Origin: Trichomonas vaginalis G3
Lineage: Eukaryota; Parabasalia; Trichomonadida; Trichomonadidae
Direction of reading: 5' to 3'
DNA length: 64,000 nucleotides
Assembly: GCF_026262505.1 (NCBI RefSeq)
Contig: NC_067204.1
Location: forward strand, 19,198,860-19,262,859
Positions 1 through 8,639 of this stretch are shown here, piece by piece. The notes below the pieces were generated by a model, which was not told where the DNA came from, did no database searches, and worked only from the letters and a program-made list of their open reading frames with translations. The first letter of the stretch is position 1. Each line of letters opens with the position of its first letter. The translations under genes were made by a program, and so were the position numbers.

Positions 1-278
1 CAGTAGAATCTGGCAAAGCCGTCGTGTCCTTCAACTTGAGGTTCACTAACATCGAAAGGCATGTCCATAAGACGTTCTTCTTCTAACCTCTCTAGTCTGT
101 TTGGATAATTGGCACGTGCTGTTTCCAAATCCATTTCGTAGCGAAGACCAGACAATTTGTCATAGACTTTTATGGGTCTTCCCTTCCTATATTTAAACTT
201 CTTCGAAACTCTCCAACCATATCTTTGCAACTCTGCTTTTATTCTAGCAGACTTTCTGTCCATTCTATATGGGGGCAT
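1..278 (-). CDS. Maverick A protein, N-terminal part (runs off window)
   Basis: The open frame starts at an ATG at 278 and runs off the left edge, giving about 92 residues. It begins MPPYRMDRKSARIKAELQRY and is rich in Arg, Lys and Glu, with PNRLERLEEERLMDMPFD further on. An A/T tract sits directly before the ATG, as for the other genes of this element. Its position in a Maverick next to small accessory genes would suit the start of the protein-primed family B DNA polymerase, but no polymerase motif lies inside the window, so this is a guess. It reads in the same direction as the next two genes. Confidence 0.5.
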   Translation of the reverse strand, partial: MPPYRMDRKSARIKAELQRYGWRVSKKFKYRKGRPIKVYDKLSGLRYEMDLETARANYPNRLERLEEERLMDMPFDVSEPQVEGHDGFARFY

Positions 279-308
279 TTTTATAAAAATAAAAAAATAT
301 TTTTTTCT

Positions 309-893
309 TTACTTTACATAACTGCCTGCTGCCATAAGTCTTTGACGCCAACCCATACCAGCTAATGAAGGTTGACTTGGTTTAGTTTCCAAACTAAACT
401 TTGGTTTTGGTTTATCTTCAGTTTTTGGTTTTTCTTCTTCTATCGGTTTTTTGTCACTTTTCGGTTCCTCTGACTTTACTTCACTTGCAGGAACAGTTGT
501 GTCGTCAACATCTTCATAAATATCATATGCCATTTGTTTTTGTTTTCCTTTCAACTTTTTGTGTTTGTTGTAAAGTTTAGAATATTTCGACTCTAAGTCA
601 ATGAGATGTTCTATAATGAACTGTTGGTCAGTGAAGTAAACTTTTCCATCTGTTGTCTCGAAAGCTCCTTCAGACCTCAATATTTTATTTGTGAGAGTCT
701 GTTTCTTTTTTGAGATACTAGCCGTTCCATTTCTATGAAAAGTGACTTTATAGTTAGGGTTTGTATTTCCAGATCTGGCACTTTCTATTATTGAATTTTT
801 CTCTTCATCTGTAAGTTCTTTGACAGGTTTTGACAATGGTTCTGAACTTTTTGTTTGTGGTGTCAAATCTACCGTTTCAACTTCTTCGGTCAT
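309..893 (-). CDS. Maverick A conserved hypothetical protein, charged
   Basis: An intact frame of 194 aa. The N-terminal part is acidic, followed by a basic central stretch (residues about 45-75), a helical Lys-rich segment (SKYSKLYNKHKKLKGKQKQM) and a low-complexity Glu/Lys/Pro tail. The C-terminus reads GMGWRQRLMAAGSYVK. I do not recognise a domain. The leader before the ATG (TTTTTTACTGAGATGAA) is nearly the same as that of the next gene upstream, which suggests shared control. A structural or DNA-binding role in the virus-like element is possible but unsupported. Confidence 0.6.
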   Translation of the reverse strand: MTEEVETVDLTPQTKSSEPLSKPVKELTDEEKNSIIESARSGNTNPNYKVTFHRNGTASISKKKQTLTNKILRSEGAFETTDGKVYFTDQQFIIEHLIDLESKYSKLYNKHKKLKGKQKQMAYDIYEDVDDTTVPASEVKSEEPKSDKKPIEEEKPKTEDKPKPKFSLETKPSQPSLAGMGWRQRLMAAGSYVK

Positions 894-912
894 TTCATCT
901 CAGTAAAAAATT

Positions 913-1065
913 TTAGTTTGGTTTGTTTTCAACTGGTTGTTGTTGTTTTTTAAGTCGGTCTAAAACTTCCTGAGGTATAGGAAGAACTTGACAAACACGT
1001 GGTGTAACTGCTGGAAGCCGACAAATCCATCTTGAACTTATTTGTCTCAATGCTGCATTGTTCAT
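913..1065 (-). CDS. Small Maverick A protein, 50 aa
   Basis: A short frame of 50 codons starting MNNAALRQISSRWICRLPAV and ending in a Gln/Pro/Asn tail. The start is supported by the leader TTTTTTATTGAGATGAA just before it, which matches the leader of the 309-893 gene in all but one or two bases. It ends about 20 bp before the start of that gene. The function is unknown. It could be a fragment, but the matching leader argues for a real small gene. Confidence 0.5.
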   Translation of the reverse strand: MNNAALRQISSRWICRLPAVTPRVCQVLPIPQEVLDRLKKQQQPVENKPN

Positions 1066-1084
1066 TTCATCTCAATAAAAAACT

Positions 1085-1484
1085 TTACATTCCCCACGTT
1101 TGAGGCGGTTGAGGTTGGTTATTGTTTACCCACTGTTGTGCATAGTTATATCCTCTGTTAAAGAATCTTTCACCTTGGTCCATATAGTGTCCTGCTTGGT
1201 TATAGTAGTCATTTGCTTTGTTATAATAGTTTCCTGCTTGTCTTCCTACATTGTCCATCCATCCTTGAACTTTTCCTCTTGTTTCAGGATTTGGAATAAG
1301 ATTTGTTGCATCTCGTGCTACATCCCAACCTTTCTGTACAGTTTGTATAATAGGTTGTGCTTTCTCTTTCAGTATACCTAATGTACTCAAATCTTCTTTC
1401 CAATTCCAAATGCACCTCTGGCTATTGTTCCACTGCGGGCAAAAATCTGGATGCAACTCCTGCTAATGCGCCAAATAAACCCAT
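1085..1484 (-). pseudogene. pVI-like minor capsid protein, frameshifted
   Basis: An ATG at 1484 opens MGLFGALAGVASRFLPAVEQ and then meets TAG. The sequence resumes in other frames: an ARGAFGIGKKI-like piece, then a long open stretch with ILKEKAQPIIQTVQKGWDV, Tyr/Asn-rich helical repeats (NYYNKANDYYNQAGHYMDQ) and a Pro/Gln tail ending QTWGM. The short hydrophobic Gly/Ala/Phe start followed by amphipathic helix resembles minor capsid or membrane-active proteins of adenovirus pVI type, which Mavericks commonly encode. That match is by architecture only. At least two breaks separate the start from the long frame. Its ATG lies 7 bp from the divergent integrase ATG. Confidence 0.55.
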
Positions 1485-1491
1485 TTCTTAT

Positions 1492-2460
1492 ATGGTAAAA
1501 AATGACGAATCCGAACAAGGACCCTATGTTTCTAAAGCGACAAAGAAAGCACTCATGATAAAAATCTTTAGTTCAACACCAAATGCTTGGTTTATGGATA
1601 TCTTGGAAAACATTCCGAGAGTTAGAACAGATGGACCTCCATACTGGTTAATATTTGTTGGTCAAAACACAAGATACTGTGAAGCCATACCATTATGGTC
1701 CAAAAATATTTTAGATGTAAAAACTGCTTTGACAATATTCGTTGACAAATACCATCCAACAAAACTGACATCTGACTGTGAAAGTTCTTTCAAATCAGAT
1801 GATGTAAAAAACTATCTGCGTTCAAAAAATGTAAACCAATATTTCATTGTCGACCAAAACCATTCTGCTCTTGGTGTCATTGACGGTTGTATAAAAATGT
1901 TAAGAGACTTAAACCAACCACAAGGTGGTGAAGCAAATGAAATGTCATATGACGACAAATATAGACACTTCTCCATGGCAAAGATGAGACAAGTTTTAAA
2001 TATTTACAATAACCGTAAACAAAAAGGTTTGGGAAACCACTCCCCCGAAGAAATGAAAAACAACCCTGACTTAGAGAAAGACTATATATTTAATAATTTA
2101 GTCAAAAGAGACAAACAAGAAAGAATGCCGGGCTTCAAACTTCAGAAAGGTGACAAAGTAAAAATAGAAATACCTAAACGCGACCCATATGAAAATACTA
2201 TTGACTATGACAACAATGGGAACCCGACAGGTACTCACATTCGTGTTCGTAAAAATAGAAGAAAGTATACAAGAGAATATTATGAAGTTTTAGGCAAACA
2301 TGGCAAAATGTACACACTGCAAGCAGAAGATAAAACTACTATTGTCAGACCTCGTTTCAAACTTGTCAAAGTTCAAGGTGGTATACTTTCAAAGACAGTT
2401 CCTAACAAATATAAGACAACTCCTGACGAATATGCTAAAGAAGTTGAAAATGACGACTAA
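1492..2460 (+). CDS. Maverick A retrovirus-like integrase
   Basis: A 322-aa frame counted from the ATG at 1492. The reading frame stays open further upstream, but that part is antisense to the minor capsid gene and is unlikely to be used. The RNase H-fold core shows D36 (AWFMDIL), D95 (KLTSDCESSF) and a third acidic residue D131 (HSALGVIDG), so the catalytic set reads D, D-35-D and not the usual D,D-35-E. A basic C-terminal region (IRVRKNRRKYTREYYEVLGK) ends in an SH3- or chromo-like DNA-binding segment. The N-terminal zinc-binding HHCC module is not seen, so the gene may be 5' truncated. Its stop overlaps the stop of the convergent fibre gene. Its role is insertion of the element into host DNA. 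Confidence 0.8.
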   Translation: MVKNDESEQGPYVSKATKKALMIKIFSSTPNAWFMDILENIPRVRTDGPPYWLIFVGQNTRYCEAIPLWSKNILDVKTALTIFVDKYHPTKLTSDCESSFKSDDVKNYLRSKNVNQYFIVDQNHSALGVIDGCIKMLRDLNQPQGGEANEMSYDDKYRHFSMAKMRQVLNIYNNRKQKGLGNHSPEEMKNNPDLEKDYIFNNLVKRDKQERMPGFKLQKGDKVKIEIPKRDPYENTIDYDNNGNPTGTHIRVRKNRRKYTREYYEVLGKHGKMYTLQAEDKTTIVRPRFKLVKVQGGILSKTVPNKYKTTPDEYAKEVENDD

Positions 2461-3845
2461 GCAATTCTATACCATGCGTAAACTGTCATGTAAGGTGGCA
2501 TGTATTCTTTACTTTGTCCCGTTGTATGTGTATATCCTGTAACGTGATGTGTATGGTTTCCTCCTCCCTCAGTGTTACTCCAGTAACAATTTATAGCAAA
2601 CTGAACGTTGTCTTTAACATCATATCCTTTACCTTTTGTCATTGCTGACCAATCCCAATATCTATGCTTATGCCAACCTGCTTGAGATGTACTTAAATCT
2701 ATGTAGTGACTGTGCGCAGGTAAATTTTCACCTGAAATCGTTTTACTTCCACCTGTTTCCTTTGAAGAGTTTGCACAATACAAAAACCTGTCGACTATTT
2801 GAGTCCAAGTTCCAAAACCAAGTACTACTTCTGGTCTGGTAGAGTTCATTGAAACATATAATGAGCCAACCGGGTAAATAAGATTCGGCAAAATTTGTTT
2901 AAGCACATTGAGTTCCTGTCTTAGATGCATAATACTATTGTCATTAGATATCAAAGTATCTACTAAGACTTGTTGCCGGTGGTATTGTTGGACTTTATTT
3001 GGCAAGGTTGTGTTTAGTGTAATATCATCTGCTGTAAAAGTTTAAAACTTGTATGTGTATGAGTCTTATCTGCTTTCTTCTCTAACTCATCGTTAACATA
3101 AGTTTTATCTGCTTTAAGGTCTAAACATCCTGAAACCCATCCTGTATCAGCTTTACTTTTAAAAATCTTCGATGTCCATTCATGATACTATTCAACCCTT
3201 TCTTTAATTTCATTATCTTTTTCATCCACATATTCCTTATCCGCTTTCTTCTCTAACTTACTAGCCACATATTCCTTATCCGCTTTCTTTTCAAGGCTAA
3301 CGTTTAAGTCTGTTATTTCAGATATAGAATGTGTATGTCCAACGGCACTTTTCCTGTTTAAGGTTTCTTGTAAGTTTGTAATATCAGATATAGAATGTAT
3401 ATGAGTCTTTTTAGAATATTCGTTTTCAGCTCTTGTCACTTCACTTGACATTTTATTGTCAACATATGTTTTGTCTGCTAGTTCAGGATGAGTATGTTCT
3501 TTTGTTGCATAAGCATTGTTAGCTCTTTCTTCTTCTTTTGCTATTGCATCGTCTACATATTCTTTGTCAGCTTTGTTGTCAACATCTGCTTTCAAAAGAA
3601 GTTCATTTATAGGTTTTCTCGTTTAAAGTTCCTTTTGTTGGATTTATACAGACAGTATTGTTCTTCTTGTCTTGAAATAGAAACTCATCTGTCATTGGGT
3701 TTAATGTCAGTTTTAAGTTTCCTTCTTTCAATGACTCAGATATCTTAGAATAGTTTGAAAAGTTTGTTGTGTTCTTATTTAGAGCTTGCATAATGAGTTG
3801 TCGGTTGTGTTGTATTTCTCTTATGGAAGCAATATCTTTCGACAT
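2457..3845 (-). pseudogene. Maverick A fibre protein with phage-tail-like tip, broken
   Basis: Read from 3845, a 79-aa N-terminal piece (MSKDIASIREIQHNRQLIMQ) stops at 3603. A stalk piece follows (about 3188-3595) made of coiled, phage-like repeats KADKEYVD, HTHPELADKTYVD and HTHSISDITNL. A short piece around 3040-3187 with ADTGWVSGCLDLKADKTYV comes next, then an intact tip (2457-3005). The tip has LIYPVGSLYVSMNSTRPEV, LGFGTWTQIVDRFLYC, ENLPAHSHYI, WHKHRYWDW and GGGNHTHHV, which resembles the collar/tip domains of phage short tail fibres. Stops and frameshifts separate the pieces. The whole tip is nearly identical to that of the intact fibre at 60178-61527. Likely a virion vertex or attachment protein. 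Confidence 0.75.
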
Positions 3846-3863
3846 TTTTATTCTAGATAAAAT

Positions 3864-4683
3864 ATGCTTCCAATAGAAAAAGAAAATTCAAGAGTTGCTA
3901 CAACTAAACCATTAGATGAACTTTTTACTAATGTCGGTCAAAAGGTTGACATAGACAATCTAAAGCATGAAGGCTATCGTTTTGACTACCCATTAAGATG
4001 GTTAAGAGACCCATCTGTCACAAAAGCTATTGGCTTTCGAAGAATGAAGTTTGTCTCACAAGTTCAAACAGGTTTTCCATTTATTGTAAGGTTTCATATA
4101 GATTATACATCTGAAGGGCAACGAAAAATGTGGGAAGAAATTGAGCTAATACAAGTTGACCTCTCATCTTCTCTACAGACTGCATTAAAAAATATAGAAG
4201 ATAAAATAAATTCATGTTATGCAAAATATGCTGATGAATATGCGAATACCAATAGCACACTTTATGTGAGAATTGTATATGACAAACAAAATTCACAAGT
4301 GTCATTTCAAATCTACGAAGACAATCCAAATAAAGACGAACAAATATATATAGAATTCACTGCAATGTCATGGCATTATTTTGCAAAGAATGTTAAATCA
4401 GAAAGTTGAACTCCTTTAGCAAATATCTACAGTCGATATGCAAGAGATGAACCATATTTATTTAAAGATGTTTTTCGACCAAGATGCTGTGATAGTTCAT
4501 GCTTCATTTTCTGGCGCCCAAAACTCTTTCTTATGCTTGGCAAATGACTTTTACGAAAAACCTACAAAGTTATACGAACCACCAAGTGGAAGTATTTCAG
4601 ACTTTCAAGTATGGTTTACTACAGATGGAAGAAAAAGAATAATTCCATTATACCATGTGTTTTACTTGAACTTAGTTTCATAA
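3864..4683 (+). pseudogene. Penton-like minor capsid protein of Maverick A, broken
   Basis: The ATG at 3864 opens 181 aa (MLPIEKENSRVATTKPLDEL), with beta-rich segments such as FIVRFHIDYTSEG and STLYVRIVYDKQNSQVSFQIY, and stops at a TGA at 4407-4409. The same frame continues as TPLANIYSRYARDEPYLFKD. Near 4480 the sense passes to another frame, which ends ISDFQVWFTTDGRKRIIPLY and YHVFYLNLVS. One nonsense codon plus one frameshift therefore break the gene. Position next to the fibre gene, a beta-rich make-up and the closing motif suit a single jelly-roll vertex protein of the Maverick minor capsid type. This is an inference from layout and residues. Its ATG is 18 bp from the divergent fibre ATG. 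Confidence 0.45.
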
Positions 4684-4717
4684 TACAACTACTATCGAAC
4701 GGTAAAAATATAATTTT

Positions 4718-4958
4718 TTAATACGGTTGAGGTGTTGGATTTGGTTGCCAACTAGACTGTGGTGCAGGTTCAGGCTGTTGTATAACAGGAGCTTGTTCTT
4801 CTGGTTCAGGGTCTTTTAGGTATAATACAACAAACTGACCTACTCTTTTAACCAATATTTTTGACTCCGTTCCATACTCCTTTCCGACAGATTTTATTCC
4901 ATTCCATATACTCTCCAACTCTTCTGAAGAAGTTTCCAATACTACTGAAGAAACCCAT
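4718..4958 (-). pseudogene. Amphipathic small virion-like peptide gene, frame-scrambled
   Basis: An ATG at 4958 gives MGFFSSIGNFFRRVGEYMEW and soon stops; a second frame carries SIWNGIKSVGKE and then KRVGQFVVLYLKDPEPEEQ with a Pro/Gln tail ending NPTPQPY. The first frame also holds GVWNGVKNIG. Two copies of a W-N-G-hydrophobic-K motif thus lie in different frames, so several small indels have hit a tandemly built gene. The hydrophobic/aromatic amphipathic start recalls adenovirus pVI/pX-like or membrane-active peptides and resembles 54202-54438 in Maverick B in style. No longer able to make one protein. Confidence 0.5.
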
Positions 4959-4976
4959 TTTACTATATGTAAAAAT

Positions 4977-5318
4977 CTAATGTCCGCCTAGTCTCTTACG
5001 TTTCCTGTTGAGTTCCATAGCATTCTTTAACTGGAGCTCATACATTCTGTTTCTCCTCTGGTAGAAAACATATTCTGGGTCAACTCCTGTGTTCGCGTCA
5101 TCTGCATAAAGTTGTTTATATCCCACTTCAGGGTTTGTATAAAACTCTTTCCATCTCATATTTGCATACCATGGTGGCAAACCTAACGCAGCGTCATTTG
5201 ACATGGCAGTTTGCATTTGTACATCTGTTGGCACTTGACCATAGTTTGCCATTGCAGTTTGTATTCTAACTTCATTTGGAATATTCTCTGGGTTTGGTTG
5301 TCCAGGTTTGCTGTGCAT
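4977..5318 (-). CDS. Maverick A hypothetical protein, 113 aa
   Basis: The frame starts MHSKPGQPNPENIPNEVRIQ, contains two near repeats (RIQTAMANYGQVPTDVQMQT and then QTAMSNDAAL), then LPPWYANMRWKEFYTNPEV, and ends with a basic tail NRKRKRLGGH. An upstream in-frame ATG at 5339 gives MDAQT followed by TAG, so either the gene starts at 5318 or its true start has been lost to a nonsense change. I recognise no family. The basic C-terminus would fit DNA or RNA contact inside a virion, which is only a suggestion. Confidence 0.5.
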   Translation of the reverse strand: MHSKPGQPNPENIPNEVRIQTAMANYGQVPTDVQMQTAMSNDAALGLPPWYANMRWKEFYTNPEVGYKQLYADDANTGVDPEYVFYQRRNRMYELQLKNAMELNRKRKRLGGH

Positions 5319-5372
5319 TCGCTAAGTCTGTGCGTCCATTTAATATTAGATAAAATATCTCTTACGAGTACA

Positions 5373-5492
5373 TTACTGAACATTTGCAGGCATTGGTTCA
5401 TCTTCATATTCTCTGTACTTTTCGGCCACGTCAAATAAATAAATGACACAATGGAAAAAACCTAAAACAAGTAGTCCTATTTCAAACCACAT
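5373..5492 (-). CDS. 39-aa single-pass membrane protein, Maverick A
   Basis: The frame begins MWFEIGLLVLGFFHCVIYLF, one clear hydrophobic span, followed by an acidic tail (DVAEKYREYEDEPMPANVQ). It overlaps the end of the methyltransferase gene by 16 bases on the same strand. Small membrane proteins of this shape are common in compact viral elements; nothing more can be said about function. Confidence 0.5.
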   Translation of the reverse strand: MWFEIGLLVLGFFHCVIYLFDVAEKYREYEDEPMPANVQ

Positions 5493-6300
5493 TTACTTAC
5501 TAATAAAATTTCTTTATTGTGACACTTTCTCCAGTTTATAGGACCTCTCTCATATTCTATCTTGTCATATCTAAACTCATAGTCGTTTATATCTTCTAGC
5601 CATTTCATGACACTTTCCAAACCACTTTTATCGGATGTAAAGTAAAAGCATGGATGGTTATGTATAACGTCTAAAGTTTCTAAAGAGTCTCTCAAAGTCC
5701 AGTCTACTTGGTATTGAAAAAATCCCATGTGTTATAGAACGGCGGGTCCACTATAAAGAAAAACATTTTTCCTTGTCTTTATATTTTCATACAACTCTGT
5801 CCAATGACACTCTCACAAACTCTATACCCTCAATATATTTTTCTATGTCCTCTTTGAAAACATTTGTATAGTTAAGATTATAAAAACTTTTGACATAAGT
5901 GTTTCAATGTCATGAACTCTTATAGCACCACTATATAATAGTCTAGCAGATATACTATCCAGTCTATATATTCTGCTTTTTTCAAAACCTCTCTCACAAT
6001 ATTTTTGTTATCTAATGGTATACGTTCCATCTTACCTATAGGTATCTTTTCTTTTAACTCTTTCAATATATTGTTTGTGTCTGGAATATGTTTGAGACGG
6101 TCCATATAGTTGTCGAAGTCATTGCATATAATCTTTGAGTCTGGGAATATTGTATGACATAAATGGGATATATAGAAACTTCCACCGAACAAATCTACAA
6201 ATGTTAGACCATTCGGTAGTTTCTTAAGTTCTCTCAATATAATATCTTTACATCTACTCTTATTTCCAAAGAACGGTAACGGCGGTTTTGTAAAATTCAT
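5477..6300 (-). pseudogene. Dam-type DNA adenine-N6 methyltransferase, frameshifted
   Basis: The ATG at 6300 opens 126 aa with the class D12/Dam motifs: PFFGNKS (AdoMet-side motif), VDLFGGSF and ICNDFDNY. The frame is then lost around 5920. Recognisable pieces continue in other frames at 5740-5910, and a VDPPFYNTWDFF piece at about 5720-5755 is the catalytic DPPY-type motif, with F in place of Y. The last part (5477-5728) is open and ends KCGLK. The total span suits a Dam enzyme of about 270 aa. Family knowledge: such enzymes methylate adenine in short palindromes. Here it is part of Maverick A and broken by at least two indels. It starts 18 bp from the divergent small gene at 6319. Confidence 0.75.
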
Positions 6301-6318
6301 TTATATATAATAATAAAA

Positions 6319-6496
6319 ATGTTTTACCTGAAAAGTGACAGAAAAGTGACAAAACATGAAACATATATAATTTGTGAAAAGCGACACATTATATAATGTT
6401 TTCGACCCAGAAGAAGGCTTCTTCCCAGAAGCAATGGAGGAGGAAATACAAGACTCTATCCAAGAAGAGTCCTCCGAATTCACACCAGAAGACTAA
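6319..6496 (+). pseudogene. Small acidic Maverick A protein, one frameshift
   Basis: The ATG at 6319 gives MFYLKSDRKVTKHETYIICE and stops after 25 residues. The downstream frame (from about 6371) reads TLYNVFDPEEGFFPEAMEEE and ends in an acidic tail SSEFTPED. A single-base shift near 6370-6390 would separate the two halves of a protein of about 59 aa. No family is recognised. The gene diverges from the methyltransferase across an 18-bp spacer, the same layout as other gene pairs in this element, which is the best argument that it is real. Confidence 0.45.
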
Positions 6497-6537
6497 CAAT
6501 TTTCCGAATAAAAACTTCATTTATACTAAACATCTTC

Positions 6538-6570
6538 GGGGCTAGAGGGCGCAACGCGCCTGGAAGCCCC
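6538..6570. other. GC-rich double stem-loop at the end of Maverick A
   Basis: GGGGCT (6538-6543) pairs with AGCCCC (6565-6570), and inside it GGCGC (6548-6552) pairs with GCGCC (6556-6560) around an AAC loop. It stands out in a region of very low G+C. It lies just past the last Maverick A gene and could be a transcript end, a structured RNA, or part of the element's edge. No second copy is seen in the window. Confidence 0.4.
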
Positions 6571-6643
6571 ACTCACCTGACCTTCAATGCTTTATAGAGT
6601 TTTATTTCTTTTCATATTTATCATTGTTTTATGAAATTCTCTC

Positions 6644-6739
6644 GATATTGATAAATGCCCACTTAGTATTGCAATCGAATCTAATTCAAAGGAAATCGTC
6701 AAATTCTTAGTTGAGCATGGTGCAAATGTTAACATGAAA
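6644..6739 (+). pseudogene. Orphan trichomonad ankyrin repeat
   Basis: Translation gives a single diverged ankyrin unit: KCPLSIAIESNSKEIVKFLV followed by EHGANVNMK. The sequence is typical of the T. vaginalis DUF3447-type ankyrin proteins and is unlike the unit of the large array. No start codon or adjoining repeat is in frame. A 37-bp minisatellite follows directly. Confidence 0.6.
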
Positions 6740-6740
6740 C

Positions 6741-7263
6741 TTATTCTATTTCTTTTCATATTCATCATTGTTTTATGTAATTTTCTTTCTTTTCATATTT
6801 TTTATTGTTTTATTATATTATCTTTCTTTTCATATTTATTATTGTTTTACATCATTCTCTTTCATTTCATATTTATCATTGTTTTATAAAATTTTCTTTC
6901 TTTTTATAATTATCATTGTTTTATGAAATTTTCTTTCTTTTTATATTTATCATTGTTTTATTACATTATCTTTCTTTTCATAATTATCATTGTTTTATGA
7001 AATTCTCTTACTTTTCATATTTATCATTGTTTTATCCCATTCTATTTCTTTTCATATTTATCATTATTTTATAAAGTTTTCTTTCTTTTCATATTTATCA
7101 TTTTTTATCAAATTCTCTATCATTTCATATTTATCATTGTTTTATTGGATTCTCTTTCTTTTCATATTTATCATTGTTTTATGAAATTTTCTTTCTCTTC
7201 ATATTTATCATTGTTTAATAACATTCTCTTTATTTTCATATTCATCATTATTTTATGAAATTC
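6741..7263. repeat. 37-bp T-rich minisatellite, about 14 copies
   Basis: About fourteen diverged tandem copies of a 37-bp unit, core TTTCATATTTATCATTGTTT, with a variable end. One further copy precedes the ankyrin fragment (about 6600-6640). Thirty-seven is not a multiple of three and the copies hold stops, so the array is not coding. Similar flanks (GAAATTCTCTCGATATT and GAAATTCTCTAGATATT) precede both ankyrin fragments, so the array appears to have grown inside or next to an ankyrin pseudogene. Confidence 0.85.
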
Positions 7264-7267
7264 TCTA

Positions 7268-7375
7268 GATATTTTTGAATGCCCCCTTGGCATTGCAATC
7301 AAAGAAAATACAAAAGAAATTGCCAAATTCTTAGTTGATTGTGGCGCCAAGAATTTAAACAATTCTTTTTCTAAT
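7268..7375 (+). pseudogene. Second orphan ankyrin repeat
   Basis: CPLGIAIKENTKEIAKFLVD followed by CGAKNLNN is a diverged copy of the fragment at 6644-6739, at the far side of the minisatellite. The frame closes soon afterwards. Together the two look like one decayed ankyrin gene split by tandem-repeat growth. Confidence 0.55.
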
Positions 7376-8540
7376 AGCACCATTCTATATAGAAAGAAGT
7401 ATAATAATATCAACATTATGTAATAATAAATATTTCATAATAGTAAATTAATTTTAAGTTTGAAGATGGTGAGATATTTCGGTGAACAATAACCACATTT
7501 AAACTTGTTTCCAAATTATTATTTCCCACTATACGATATGCCCAATAATATAGCTTTATTTTTGGATATTGATCTTTGGTGATACTTGCAAAGCATCAAA
7601 ATACAATTTAATGTGAATTTTTTAGGATATGATAAATATTTATGAAATATAATATCTCTGTGTAACCACAACTGAGATAATATGTTTAACTGTTTGAATA
7701 TGCCCTTCTTCTGATTCATTAATGGGTGAAATATTTCCATTTTTGAATATTGAAAATGTACCATGAACTCTTTAAAAATATGAGTACAAAATTTTTGACA
7801 AAAAAAATGCAGAATTTTGAGTTTTTTTTCCAAAAAAATGATTGCTGAGGTCCCAGATCAATATATAGAAGCGGCTAAGGTGGCTACTTTTCAGCAATCT
7901 ATTAAGTGCGATAATGTTCTTCAGTATGTTGCGCTTCCAGATGGAAGTACGTTAATCAATAATAAAATCTATATCGAAATTCTATCATCAAGTGTCACGT
8001 TTTTCCCCTTGGGACACTTGAATGTCCAATGATTATAATTATAATTATCCATTATTTTTTCATATTTTTTATTAAGGGCGCATTTACCACTTTCTGACAT
8101 TCTCTCGATTTTTTGACATATACTGAGATTAATGCATTTTTGCACTTCCAGCTTTTAAAAATTTTGTATGATTTTTGTATGTTTTTGATAACCTGATATC
8201 CATAAACATCATTTTTACTTAGTTTAAATATGATGCCATGATACATCATAACTAAAGGTTTAGACTCATATAAGTCAATTAAAATATAAATGATTTTATG
8301 TGCATGAAAAGTAATGTTTTTATAGTAGTTTTCAGTTCACTTTTCTGCCACTTAAATTTTTTTGTTCCCTCTCGTGTAGGCCCTACGAATTGGAATTTTA
8401 TAAAAACTTACTATGTGGTAATATTCTGCCAAAACTAATTTTTTTTGGTAACAATGGATTGATGAATTAAAATTTATTCAAAAAAAATCTTTATCTTTTG
8501 CAACAATGATTGAGAGATAATAACCAAATATATCAAGAAA
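7376..8540. other. Intergenic AT-rich stretch with ankyrin debris
   Basis: No convincing gene. On the minus strand around 7660-7745 a decayed ankyrin unit can be read (KNGNISPINESEEGHIQTVK then HIISV), downstream of the large ankyrin gene, so it may be an old extension of that gene. A 71-codon plus-strand frame at 7817-8032 (EVPDQYIEAAKVATFQQSIK) has no recognised family and is likely chance or a remnant. Confidence 0.5.
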
Positions 8541-8639
8541 TTATTTTCTTGCAATTGATAATAAATATTCTCTTACTGCTGCTTCCGAACAATCAAGTGC
8601 TGTTTTTCCATCATTAGTCTTTGCTCTTTTATTAGCTCC

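Noticed and set aside
1100-1381. 93-aa plus-strand frame
   Set aside because: Antisense shadow of the minor capsid gene, Cys/Ile/Val-rich and without family features.
1357-1491. N-terminal extension of the integrase frame
   Set aside because: It is antisense to the minor capsid gene and has no integrase features. The ATG at 1492 is a better start.
6990-7184. 64-aa hydrophobic frame
   Set aside because: Translation of the 37-bp minisatellite, whose unit is not a multiple of three.
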